Assembly (NCBI GenBank): GCA_900544965.1 | Contig: UQXE01000004.1 | Span: forward strand, 17,311 to 81,310 | DNA length: 64,000 nucleotides | From: an uncultured Eubacteriales bacterium | GTDB lineage: Bacteria; Bacillota; Clostridia; Christensenellales; CAG-138 | Reading direction: 5' to 3' | Part shown: piece by piece, positions 8,835 through 16,373 of the stretch | How positions within the stretch are numbered: the first letter of the stretch is position 1 | Layout of the letters: the number at the start of each line of letters is the position of its first letter | The notes under the pieces: generated by a model | The model's database searches: none | Seen by the model: only the letters and a program-made list of their open reading frames with translations | What the model was told of the DNA's origin: nothing | Program-made: the position numbers and the translations under genes

Positions 8835-9713
8835 ATGATTAACAAAAATATGTTTGTAAAACCCAAAATCGCGCTTGAAGGCCAAAAAAACGCGCCTGAT
8901 CATTTCGAACCATCCGAGGATAAACTTACGGCATGTCCGTCCTGCAAGCATGCTATCTTTGCATATGAACTAAGGGAGCTTTTATACGTCTGTCCCAGGT
9001 GCGGCCATCATTTTATGATAAGCGCCCGTGAAAGAATACGCCTTATTGCCGATCAGGATACGTTTTGGGAGCTTAACTCCGATATTGGGGCAAAGGATAG
9101 GCTCGGATTCCCGCAGTATGAAGAAAAACTTAAAAAGGCTCGCGAGAACAGTGGTGAAAGCGAAGCAGTGCTTACGGGAATGTGCGGAGTGGACGGCGTT
9201 GAAACAGCCCTGTTTGTTATGGAATCCCAGTTTATGATGGGTTCGATGAGCGCTTCGGTAGGCGAAAAAATAGCGCGCTTGTTTGAGTTCGCTGAGGAAA
9301 AAAGCTTGCCGGTAGTGGGATATACGGTATCTGGTGGAGCAAGGGTGCAGGAGGGTATGCTTTCGTTAATGCAGATGGCGAAGACCAGCGCTGCGGTAAG
9401 GAGGCATAGTGACGCCGGACTGTTTTATCTAACTATTTTGACCGACCCTACAACAGGGGGGGTAACTGCGTCATTTGCAATGGAAGGGGACATAATACTG
9501 GCTGAGCCCGGCGCTTTGATAGGTTTTGCAGGGCCGCGGGTAATAGAGCAGACCATGCGGCAGACGCTTCCCGAAGGGTTTCAGCGCGCCGAATTTCTGT
9601 TAAAGAAAGGCTTTGTAGACCAGATAGTAGCCAGAGACGAACAGCGCTATGTAATAGGAAGGCTGCTAAAGCTGCATGACGGAGCAAAGGAGGGTGTCCA
9701 TGAAAGCATATGA
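8835..9713 (+). CDS. accD: Acetyl-CoA carboxylase carboxyltransferase beta subunit
   Basis: With AccA it moves the carboxyl group from biotin to acetyl-CoA, giving malonyl-CoA. The 292-residue protein has the AccD four-cysteine zinc ribbon (Cys34, Cys37, Cys53, Cys56) and a crotonase-like carboxyltransferase domain with the MGSMSASVGEK region. ATG at 8835 is preferred over a GTG at 8820 that overlaps accC. It overlaps accA by 14 bases, which suggests coupled synthesis of the two subunits. Confidence 0.95.
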   Translation: MINKNMFVKPKIALEGQKNAPDHFEPSEDKLTACPSCKHAIFAYELRELLYVCPRCGHHFMISARERIRLIADQDTFWELNSDIGAKDRLGFPQYEEKLKKARENSGESEAVLTGMCGVDGVETALFVMESQFMMGSMSASVGEKIARLFEFAEEKSLPVVGYTVSGGARVQEGMLSLMQMAKTSAAVRRHSDAGLFYLTILTDPTTGGVTASFAMEGDIILAEPGALIGFAGPRVIEQTMRQTLPEGFQRAEFLLKKGFVDQIVARDEQRYVIGRLLKLHDGAKEGVHESI

Positions 9714-10491
9714 GCGCCTGATAAAAGCCCGCGCCAAGGGCAGACCTACGTCGCTTGAATTTATAACAAATATCTTTGAGGATTTTTATGAGCTTCACGG
9801 CGACAGACTGTTTGGAGATGACCCGGCCGTTATCGGCGGGCTGGCGCGCCTTAATGGGAGGCCTGTAACCGTGATAGGCATTGAAAAGGGAGTGGATACC
9901 AAAGATAAAGTCATCAGAAACTTTGGATCCGCAAATCCGGAGGGTTACCGCAAAGCGCTTAGGCTTATGAAACAGGCGGAGAAGTTTCACAGACCAGTCG
10001 TGTGCCTGGTGGATACCTCCGGGGCGTATTGCGGCATAGGCGCCGAAGAGAGAGGGCAGGGAAGCGCGATTGCAATGAACCTTATGGAGATGATGAACTT
10101 AAGGACTCCGGTGATTTCCATCCTTATTGGTGAGGGTGGATCAGGCGGGGCGCTTGCGCTTGCGGTGGCCGACGAGGTATGGATGCTTGAAAACGCGGTT
10201 TACTCCGTTATATCGCCAGAAGGAGCGGCAAGCATAATCTGGAAGGACGCTTCAAGGGTCGAAGCTGCCGCTGAGGCGCTCAGGATGACGGCGGAAGACC
10301 TTCTTTGCATGGAGATAATAGAGCGTATATTCAATGAGCCGGACGCTGAATGCGAGCGGGGTTTTGAGGAAGTATATTTGGCTATAAAATCTGCGTTGAC
10401 AGATACATTTAATAAAAATATAAATAAGCCAATACGGGAATTGCTGGACGCCCGTTATGAAAAGTACCGTAAAATCGGGAGGATTAACTGA
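9700..10491 (+). CDS. accA: Acetyl-CoA carboxylase carboxyltransferase alpha subunit
   Basis: Partner of AccD in the carboxyltransferase heterotetramer. The 263 residues include ELHGDRLFGDDPA near the start and IGEGGSGGALALA (oxyanion/CoA site), both typical of AccA. ATG at 9700 has AAGGAGGG 5 bases upstream; an in-frame ATG at 9676 has no comparable site. The stop overlaps the next gene by one base (TGATG). Confidence 0.95.
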   Translation: MKAYERLIKARAKGRPTSLEFITNIFEDFYELHGDRLFGDDPAVIGGLARLNGRPVTVIGIEKGVDTKDKVIRNFGSANPEGYRKALRLMKQAEKFHRPVVCLVDTSGAYCGIGAEERGQGSAIAMNLMEMMNLRTPVISILIGEGGSGGALALAVADEVWMLENAVYSVISPEGAASIIWKDASRVEAAAEALRMTAEDLLCMEIIERIFNEPDAECERGFEEVYLAIKSALTDTFNKNINKPIRELLDARYEKYRKIGRIN

Positions 10492-11324
10492 TGATTGTCA
10501 TTGCTACCGACAGCACCGCATGTTTGACAAAACAGGAGGCCAGGCAGCTGGGCGTAATTTACGTACCCATGACCTATACGGTTGCGGGTAATACATATAC
10601 GGAACATTTTGTTGAAGATAACGGAAACTATGAGTCGCTTATAGCCGGCACCCAGGAGCTTCATACCTCTCAGCCCGCTATAGGCTGCTATGAAAGAACC
10701 TTCTCTACGCTTCGCCGTTCAGGGTTCGAGGTGCTTTGCCTGACCATTTCATCAAGGCTCAGCGGAACATACAGCAACGCATCCCTGTGCGCTAGGAACA
10801 TGGGGGAGGACAGCTCCATTAAGGTGGTTGACACACGAACAACCGCAATAGGAATAGCGTTTTTAGTTCGCGAGGCCAGACGCTTGATTCAAAGCGGCTA
10901 CAGCCTGAGCGAAACCGCGGATGCAATTACTAAAATGCGCGGCCATGTTAAAACGCTTTTCTCTGTCAGCGATATGACGCCGCTTAGGCGAAGCGGACGT
11001 CTAGGGCCTGTTCGCCAATCTGTAGGCACTATACTTAATATCCGGCCGCTTCTGACGTGTAAGGATGGTGCGGTCATAGCCTGCGGAGCCGCACGAGGCA
11101 GGAGCGACCAGCTAAAGAGCCTGTTAAAGGCGGTTCCAGAAACCGCGGAGGAGATAGCGGTACAGTATATAAGCGAGGAAGAGGCCGCAAAGCAGCTTGT
11201 TGATCAAATTGAGAAGAAGTGCGGGGTTCATGTCACGCTCAGAAAGCTTGGTCCAGTATTGGGAATACATCTTGGCCTTGATATATTAGGAGCCATGTGG
11301 TTTGATCCTGCCAGTAAAGATTAA
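10491..11324 (+). CDS. DegV family (FakB-like) fatty-acid-binding protein
   Basis: A 277-residue EDD-fold protein of the DegV family. Family marks are ATDSTA at residues 5-10, the TSQP motif near 63 and ISSRLSGTYSNA near 84. Characterised members (FakB) hold a fatty acid while the kinase FakA phosphorylates its carboxyl group, so exogenous fatty acids can enter phospholipids. The gene overlaps accA (TGATG) as last gene of the fatty acid operon, which supports a lipid role; no FakA (DAK domain) gene is present in the window. The exact ligand is unknown. Confidence 0.85.
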   Translation: MIVIATDSTACLTKQEARQLGVIYVPMTYTVAGNTYTEHFVEDNGNYESLIAGTQELHTSQPAIGCYERTFSTLRRSGFEVLCLTISSRLSGTYSNASLCARNMGEDSSIKVVDTRTTAIGIAFLVREARRLIQSGYSLSETADAITKMRGHVKTLFSVSDMTPLRRSGRLGPVRQSVGTILNIRPLLTCKDGAVIACGAARGRSDQLKSLLKAVPETAEEIAVQYISEEEAAKQLVDQIEKKCGVHVTLRKLGPVLGIHLGLDILGAMWFDPASKD

Positions 11325-11356
11325 CCAAGGGTATACCTTAGCTGTTATAGCCTTTC

Positions 11357-11400
11357 AGATCAACTTAAAGCCGGCGTTATGGCTATAAGTTGATCTTTAT
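11357..11400 (+). terminator. Terminator of the fab/acc/degV operon
   Basis: An 11-bp perfect stem (AGATCAACTTA at 11357 with TAAGTTGATCT at 11386), extended by an inner GCC/GGC pair, is followed by TTTATT. It lies 33 bases past the DegV stop codon. Confidence 0.75.
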
Positions 11401-11689
11401 TGATCTGAGTAATAGATGCGGGGTCCGCTTTATTACATATAGGATGTACCGCCAAGAACGGCGTGTCATCCATAGATATAAACACGGCCGCGGGTGACTT
11501 GATAAATAATGGATTAAATAGATATGTTGCAGTCCGCGTCTGTCCCAAAACAGGGGTTTATTCTTAAACCGGTTTCGGAGTTTACAGACAAAGTATACGA
11601 GCGGGATTGCTAAATACCTTTGATAATAACGGTCCTGATTATGAGCAGACCCAAATAACGCAGAGCATTCAAACTTAACGAATTAACAA
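11401..11689. other. Non-coding spacer between convergent genes
   Basis: No supported gene. A reverse-strand open frame of 62 codons (11360-11548) has no ribosome site and overlaps the operon terminator; it could be a gene remnant, but nothing recognisable was found. Confidence 0.4.
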
Positions 11690-11727
11690 AATATTAAAGG
11701 CGGAACAGCCTGAATCGCTGTACCGCC
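11690..11727 (-). terminator. Terminator of the CNNM/CorC gene
   Basis: On the reverse strand GGCGGTACAGC and GCTGTTCCGCC pair with one mismatch around a 7-base loop (11699-11727), followed by TTTAATATTTTG. It sits 57 bases past the stop codon. Confidence 0.75.
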
Positions 11728-11783
11728 ATTGGAATTAGTGCCCTGTGATACCCTGGTTTAGTTTTATCAGAACAGTTTGCAGT

Positions 11784-13163
11784 CTAGTTGTTAGAGCCGT
11801 GTACGTCGCTTTTGGAAACCGCCGCGGCCTGCTCATCCGTTTCGGTTTTTGAAACCATTGCCCACTCAACCCTATGGTCCTCAAGCTTATCAACCTTAAT
11901 ATGCAGTCCCAGAACATCTACCTCGGGTTTGCTTCCGTCCGGGGGTATCTGGTTAAGGCAGCTGAACACGAGACCGCCTAGCGTTTCATATTCGTCTTCC
12001 TCATTGGGTTTCCATTTTAAGCCTAGGACTTCAACAATCTCACCCAGCTCAGCGCTTCCCGCGATCTTCCAAACATTATCTCCAAGTTTAGTGATCGCCT
12101 GCTCGTCCTGAGGATCGGATTCGTCATAGATATTGCCTACAATCTCCTCTATTAAATCTTCCATTGTAATCAAACCGCATGTTCCGCCATATTCGTCAAC
12201 AACAATGGCCATATGAACTTTATTTGCTTGCATATCGCGGAACAGCACATCGGCCTTTACGCTGTCCGGAACAAAGTAGGCAGGCGTTAAAGCTTCGATT
12301 ATTGGCTTTGATGAGGGTCCGGTCATCTCTAAAAGGTATTCGCGGGCGCGAAGTATCCCCACTATATCATCGACATCTTCGCCGCAAACTGGAAAGCGTG
12401 ACAACCCACTTTCCCTTATCGTATTTATTATTTCATCATGCGTAGAATCCGTCCATAATACCACCATGTCGGTGCGGTGTATCATAACGTCCTCCGCCGT
12501 TATATCGTTAAATTCAAATATGTTGTTTATCAGCTCTTTTTCATTTGTCTCTATTACTCCGCTTTCATTGCCCATGTCAACCATCATACGTATTTCCGCT
12601 TCGGAAACCGCCTCGTCCGTTTCGTGAGGATTGATTCGAAAAAGCCTGAGGATACCGTTTGTACAGATGGACAGCAGCCAGATTATGGGTTTCATTATCT
12701 TCGACAGTATAGTTATTATGCGGCACGAAAGGCGGGCTACCTTTTCTGGCTTTCTCATGGCTATGCGCTTTGGCACGAGCTCTCCGAGAACAAGCATAAG
12801 GAACGAAAGTATAAGCGTAATTAAGATTACCGCTATTGTATTGAGCGATGCCTCCGATACGCCTGTAATTCCTACAGTGTTAACCAGCCATCTGACTATA
12901 AGGTCTGAAAAATTGTCCGCGGCAAAGGCGGAGCCCAAAAAACCTGCCAGGGTTATGCCTATCTGTATGGTGGAAAGGAACCCTGTGGGCTCTGCTACCA
13001 TTTTAAGCATTTTCTGAGCAAGCTTATCACCTTCCGCTACCTGCCGGCGGAGTTTGCCCTCGTTCAGCGAAATAACAGCTATCTCCGCCGATGCGAAGAA
13101 AGCGTTTAAGAGTATTAAAACAAGCTGTAGGATTAATTGCCCTATTACTGGGTTGTCGTCCAC
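11784..13163 (-). CDS. CNNM/CorC-type membrane transporter (hemolysin C family)
   Basis: A 459-residue protein with three parts: an N-terminal CNNM (DUF21) domain with four hydrophobic segments (about 5-160), a CBS pair (about 200-325) and a C-terminal CorC/HlyC domain (about 345-430). This family is linked to magnesium or other divalent ion efflux and sodium coupling; the old hemolysin name is historical. The start is GTG at 13163 with GGGGG 9 bases upstream. The C-terminal tail after residue 430 is polar and rich in Glu/Ala. It is transcribed alone from a promoter about 190 bases upstream. The transported ion cannot be told from sequence. Confidence 0.88.
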   Translation of the reverse strand: MDDNPVIGQLILQLVLILLNAFFASAEIAVISLNEGKLRRQVAEGDKLAQKMLKMVAEPTGFLSTIQIGITLAGFLGSAFAADNFSDLIVRWLVNTVGITGVSEASLNTIAVILITLILSFLMLVLGELVPKRIAMRKPEKVARLSCRIITILSKIMKPIIWLLSICTNGILRLFRINPHETDEAVSEAEIRMMVDMGNESGVIETNEKELINNIFEFNDITAEDVMIHRTDMVVLWTDSTHDEIINTIRESGLSRFPVCGEDVDDIVGILRAREYLLEMTGPSSKPIIEALTPAYFVPDSVKADVLFRDMQANKVHMAIVVDEYGGTCGLITMEDLIEEIVGNIYDESDPQDEQAITKLGDNVWKIAGSAELGEIVEVLGLKWKPNEEDEYETLGGLVFSCLNQIPPDGSKPEVDVLGLHIKVDKLEDHRVEWAMVSKTETDEQAAAVSKSDVHGSNN

Positions 13164-13350
13164 AAATTATCGCCCCCGTTTCAAAGATTGAGATTTTTTA
13201 GACGCAAATAAGAACACGGCCGCTATGCTTATAATACGCATAGGCCCTGTTCGTATGTATGCATATAGTGTCAAGACTACTTCGGTAACAGTCGCTGCTG
13301 CCGTCTTCCATTTTTAACCCGTCTTACCTCACCAATATAATAATGCGTCA
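13164..13350 (-). promoter_or_regulatory. Long 5' leader of the CNNM/CorC gene
   Basis: About 185 bases separate the promoter from the GTG start. The leader contains a hairpin (13218-13246: CTATGC pairs with GCATAG, flanked by GGCC on both sides) and shows no open frame. Metal transporter leaders often hold riboswitches, but I could not match this one to the M-box or the yybP-ykoY consensus. Confidence 0.35.
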
Positions 13351-13356
13351 TTAATC

Positions 13357-13385
13357 AGTATATCGCGCAATAATAAAACTGTCAA
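13357..13385 (-). promoter_or_regulatory. Promoter of the CNNM/CorC gene
   Basis: On the reverse strand TTGACA (13385-13380), a 17-base spacer and TATACT (13362-13357). The -35 box lies within 40 bases of the end of a transposase remnant. Confidence 0.7.
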
Positions 13386-13420
13386 CGATTATATTCCAAA
13401 GTGGTATGTAGGATGTAATA

Positions 13421-13628
13421 TTGTCAAATACGTTGGACGGAAAAGGCAGCGAGGAAAGCATTGGGGGGGTATACTGTAAAGGATGCATAGGACGATTACT
13501 TGAGGCTCCCCGATGCATGGCAAGCTGTGAATCGAAGTGGCGAGCGAGTAGAAACGGCGTTGATCCTCGCGGTGACCTCGCTCCGCCTTGCCGTTGTAAT
13601 AGGGGCGGATAAGTTTGTGCCGAATGCT
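13421..13628 (-). pseudogene. Remnant of a DDE (rve-type) transposase, 3' end
   Basis: On the reverse strand the first frame reads RHKLIRPY..NGKAERGHREDQRRFY and then shifts to a frame with SNRPMHPLQY and ends near FDN. The same motifs occur in the decayed copy at 59875-60750 (RHKLIRPY, HNGKVERSHHEDQRRFY) and both copies end with a shared TTTGACAAT. These are the C-terminal catalytic-domain motifs of an IS481/IS3-like integrase-fold transposase. Only the last part remains, with at least one frameshift and a deletion, so it is inactive. No terminal inverted repeats were identified. Confidence 0.75.
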
Positions 13629-13653
13629 GAGATTTCCTACAGCCGGATTTAAA

Positions 13654-13675
13654 GTCAAGGGCTGTGGCCCTTGAC
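13654..13675. repeat. Small perfect hairpin next to the transposase remnant
   Basis: GTCAAGGGC and GCCCTTGAC pair over a TGTG loop. No U-tract follows on either strand. From here to 14003 (about 330 bases) I see no gene and no other recognisable feature. Confidence 0.4.
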
Positions 13676-14003
13676 AATCCCGGGGTAATAACTCGCCTGT
13701 ACCGACTATATAAGCATTTTACCAACTTGTTCTTTTTCTAATACTTTTTGTTTTTTAAATTGGCAACACCATCGCAAAGAAGATTAGCGTTAAAATATAT
13801 TGTTGTCTAATCTAGCAGATTAACAACACAGCTGCCCAAGCACAAGCACCGTAGGTAGCTTCATTGCTTACCCTTCCCATCGTATCGGCTGTTGAATATG
13901 GGAGCGATAGCGTCCACATCAGTCTGAGCGACGTTGGAAAAAAGTACTATAGTCTTTCTTAATTCCTATAAGAAGTGCGGGCCTGACTATGATATAATCT
14001 ATT

Positions 14004-14034
14004 AAGGCAGGCTTCATAATACAAAGCCTGCCTT
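14004..14034 (-). terminator. Terminator of folT
   Basis: An 11-bp perfect stem (AAGGCAGGCTT with AAGCCTGCCTT, 9-base loop) sits 13 bases past the folT stop; the reverse-strand tail is TTAATAGATTAT. Confidence 0.75.
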
Positions 14035-14046
14035 TGTGTACTATTG

Positions 14047-14577
14047 TCAGGACTGCTGCCTTTTCAGCTTTGATTCCATTTCCAGAGGAACGATTCTTTG
14101 CTTCGCCAAAACTGCTACAACTATCGTTTGCATCGCCAGCATTACGGCATATTGGACAAGCCGCTGCGGCATTAGTCCTATCAGCGTAACTCCGCTGGTA
14201 GTAAGATATATCCAAAGCGAATTAAGGCCCAAAGAACAGACGGTAAGCGAACATAGGGCCGCTAGAAACGACCTTAACACCGTAGCTTTTCTCCCGTATA
14301 AAAATAATCCGTAAATTATGCCGCTAAGGAAGGCCGACAGTGTATAGCCTGGAAAATATGGTCCTATCGGAAACAGCATTGCGCCAATAAAATCTCCAAG
14401 TCCCGCAACGCAGCCTGCATATATAGGACCATACATCAGAGCTACCAACGCAACAGGTATGAAATTGAACGCCAATTTCATAGTAGCGGTTTGGATGGAA
14501 AGGAACCTGGATAAAACTATCTCTATGGCTAGCATAAGTCCAAGTATGACCATCTTTTTGATCTTAGTGTTTTTCAT
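14047..14577 (-). CDS. folT: Folate ECF transporter S component
   Basis: Substrate-binding membrane subunit of an energy-coupling-factor importer for folate. The 176 residues form about five to six hydrophobic helices. The segments IVLSRFLSIQT, NFIPVALVALMYGPIYAG and FIGAMLFPIGPYFPGYTLSAF are characteristic of FolT. ATG at 14577 has GGAGG 5 bases upstream; an in-frame TTG at 14604 lies inside the terminator hairpin and is rejected. The shared EcfA1/EcfA2/EcfT module is not in the window. The THF riboswitch upstream independently supports folate as substrate. Confidence 0.92.
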   Translation of the reverse strand: MKNTKIKKMVILGLMLAIEIVLSRFLSIQTATMKLAFNFIPVALVALMYGPIYAGCVAGLGDFIGAMLFPIGPYFPGYTLSAFLSGIIYGLFLYGRKATVLRSFLAALCSLTVCSLGLNSLWIYLTTSGVTLIGLMPQRLVQYAVMLAMQTIVVAVLAKQRIVPLEMESKLKRQQS

Positions 14578-14602
14578 ATTAACCTCCGCATTCTTCCCCG
14601 AC

Positions 14603-14632
14603 AAAAAAAGTCCGACGCCAAATCGGCGACGG
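14603..14632 (-). terminator. Riboswitch-controlled terminator ahead of folT
   Basis: On the reverse strand CCGTCGCC and GGCGTCGG pair (one T-T mismatch) over GATTT, followed by A, C and seven T's (14609-14603). It lies between the THF aptamer and the folT ribosome site, as expected of a transcription-attenuation expression platform. Confidence 0.75.
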
Positions 14633-14680
14633 TAGTCTGCGAAAGCCCATCTAACGTAAACGCATACGTTTAAGAACTAT

Positions 14681-14780
14681 ACAGCGGACGCGATATGGCA
14701 CCGCAAGGGCTTTTCACCCTTTTCGTCAAGGGGCAACTTCCCATCCCCCAGCACTTAACGCACCATACCTACTCTGCACG
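14681..14780 (-). ncRNA. THF (tetrahydrofolate) riboswitch
   Basis: The reverse strand carries the THF aptamer core in order: GCAGAGTAGG, TATGG, GCGTTAAGTG, GGATGGG, a hairpin with GCCCCTTGACG, then GCGGTGCCATA and CGTCCGCTGT. The outer GCAG/CTGT and the TATGG/CCATA stems pair as in the known structure. It precedes folT, the classic THF riboswitch target, and is followed by an intrinsic terminator. Binding of reduced folate should lower FolT expression. Confidence 0.93.
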
Positions 14781-14801
14781 TCGGGTCGTTTTGTCACGAT
14801 T

Positions 14802-14830
14802 AGATTAACATCCTTTACGACACATTTCAA
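14802..14830 (-). promoter_or_regulatory. Promoter of the THF riboswitch-folT transcript
   Basis: On the reverse strand TTGAAA (14830-14825), 17-base spacer, TAATCT (14807-14802). The predicted start is about 10-15 bases before the aptamer. A second possible pair (TTGAAT, 16 bases, TATTAT) lies further upstream. Confidence 0.55.
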
Positions 14831-14996
14831 CCACTACCATAAGCTTCATCATAATATATTAAACAGTTGTGCATTCAAATTTAATTACCATTATTTACAT
14901 ATATTATAAGCCAATCTCCACCATCGTATATATTCATTAGGCGGCCCCTTACAGAATTATGGCAAAAATAGCAATAAACTTGAGCATGCATAATAG
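14831..14996. other. AT-rich spacer between ytaF and the folT promoter
   Basis: No gene and no clear terminator for ytaF is visible here. Confidence 0.4.
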
Positions 14997-15539
14997 TTAT
15001 ATAAATAGTTCCAATGTGCCAAGCGCTATCATAATTATTCCGCCAATTACACAGAACGTTCTGGGGCGCGGAAGTTTAGAAGCAGAAGCGGTGAAACCAA
15101 TACGGTTGCCAATGGCGACGGAAAGGACACTAAGCACTCCGACCGCCAGTGAAGCGCTTAACGGCGATAACCCGGTAAGCCCCGCGCCGATTGCCACAGG
15201 AATGCAGTTTATGGCAAGACCGCTGCCCAAGACCATGGTGTCTTTCCACGAAAACGTAATATCCCTATATTGTTTACCGTCATATTCCTTTGATAGTATC
15301 AGTGAAAACGCTCCTATCAGGATTATAATTATACCTCCTATTATGTTTGGTATCCTTCCAAACCTCGAAAATATTGAGGAAAAGTAACAAAAAAAGCATG
15401 TGGCGGCCGCAGAGAACAACCCAATCACCAAATTAGCCTTAATAGTTATCCGCTTTTTTAAAAATCCAAAGGATACCCCGATGAGAAGATTGTCAAGATT
15501 AGTTGATATACCCAAAAGCAAAGTCGATAAAAGGTGCAT
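14997..15539 (-). CDS. ytaF: YtaF/MntP-like sporulation membrane protein
   Basis: A 180-residue membrane protein with about six hydrophobic helices arranged as two related halves. The first half starts LLLGISTNLDNLLIG and the second has LAINCIPVAIGAGLTGLSP, the paired Asn/Asp-containing motifs of the MntP/YtaF (DUF204) family. MntP exports manganese; YtaF is a sporulation-linked relative of unknown substrate. ATG at 15539 with AGGAGG 8 bases upstream. The structured leader upstream suggests regulation at RNA level. YtaF is preferred over MntP on overall motif pattern; this distinction is moderate. Confidence 0.8.
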   Translation of the reverse strand: MHLLSTLLLGISTNLDNLLIGVSFGFLKKRITIKANLVIGLFSAAATCFFCYFSSIFSRFGRIPNIIGGIIIILIGAFSLILSKEYDGKQYRDITFSWKDTMVLGSGLAINCIPVAIGAGLTGLSPLSASLAVGVLSVLSVAIGNRIGFTASASKLPRPRTFCVIGGIIMIALGTLELFI

Positions 15540-15592
15540 AGCGTATTCCTCCTACCGACATCTTATGCTGCACAACAAAAACTGTGTTCTAT

Positions 15593-15640
15593 GCCGATGG
15601 CGGGAATCCATCGGCAGGAGGTTTTAATTCATCCCCTGCC
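15593..15640 (-). promoter_or_regulatory. Structured 5' leader of ytaF with two mutually exclusive hairpins
   Basis: Reverse strand: an 8-bp perfect hairpin (GCCGATGG at 15615-15608 and CCATCGGC at 15600-15593, loop of 7) overlaps an alternative hairpin (GGCAGG at 15640-15635 with CCTGCC at 15618-15613). The two share the GCC at 15615-15613, so only one can form at a time. A run of five T's follows at about 15580-15576 on the RNA, and the ytaF ribosome site is about 40 bases downstream. This looks like a switch, but no known riboswitch class was recognised. Confidence 0.45.
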
Positions 15641-15698
15641 GGAGACTTAGACACCTAAAAAAGTAGTCAGACATGTGCTCAGCTGGTAAATAACATAA

Positions 15699-16223
15699 TT
15701 AAACCTGATATTTCATACCTATTTCGATTATTTCTCCTTCATTGTTTACATGGAAAAACCACAGAGACTCCTGCCACCAGCTGAACCACGGATTATCAGC
15801 GTCAGATTCACAGAATTTTAGGAAACGGTCAAAATCAAGTTTAAGCGTTGGATATACATAATTGTCGAGAATCCAAAACTCACAATTTTCTGATAATTTA
15901 AACTCTATAACATCATTACTGTCGTTTATTAGTTCATATCCGGAGGATTCTATGGATTCATCCGAACGTATAGTTACTTCATCAATATGTGCTGAGTTTT
16001 CTGTCAGTCCTGTTATATATCCCCATAAATCCGCTGTTTCTTAATTATATATATAGTCCAATGCCAATCCGTAAAGCAATGGATCTACGAATGTATTATC
16101 CAGTCTTGCCCTTAGTTTGTCATCTAAGGGATAAAAACTGCCTAGTTGCGGCGCCAACTCCAAGACTGTTAAAAAATACTCGTTTTGAATTCTATCATAT
16201 ATAAGAAATGACCCCTTAAAATA
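15699..16223 (-). pseudogene. Broken gene of unknown function with an in-frame stop
   Basis: One reverse frame stays open from 16223 to 15699 except for a single TAA at 16043-16041. The part before it (60 codons) reads like protein (EYFLTVLELAPQLGSFYPLDD region), and the 113 codons after it end in a Trp-rich tail (NPWFSWWQESLWFFH, then NNEGEIIEIGMKYQV). Neither part has a plausible ATG/GTG start with a ribosome site. Amino-acid composition and the continuing frame suggest one gene inactivated by a nonsense change and loss of its 5' end. The family was not recognised; acidic composition recalls immunity-type proteins, but this is only an impression. Confidence 0.6.
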
Positions 16224-16321
16224 TTAAAATAATATCATTTACGATGATCTTATTTCAACCGTATTTCGACAATTTATATTGCAAGTACCATATTTGATAC
16301 AAATATCCATATGTTTTATAA

Positions 16322-16353
16322 ATTAAAAGGCGGCATGGGTGAAGACCATGCCG
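16322..16353 (-). terminator. Terminator of the PfoR-like gene
   Basis: Reverse strand: CGGCATGG and CCATGCCG pair over a 7-base loop (16353-16331) and are followed by CCTTTTAATT. It is 21 bases past the stop codon. Confidence 0.85.
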
Positions 16354-16373
16354 CGCGTTTGTAATTACTTAGT

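Noticed and set aside
11360..11548. Reverse open frame of 62 codons behind the DegV gene
   Set aside because: Sequence looks mildly protein-like, but it has no ribosome site and overlaps the operon terminator. At best a remnant.
13164..13350. M-box magnesium riboswitch in the CNNM leader
   Set aside because: A GGTGAGG stretch is present on the reverse strand, but the other conserved M-box elements are missing or lie on the wrong strand.
13726..14003. Possible gene or element between the transposase remnant and folT
   Set aside because: No frame, repeat or RNA structure could be supported there.
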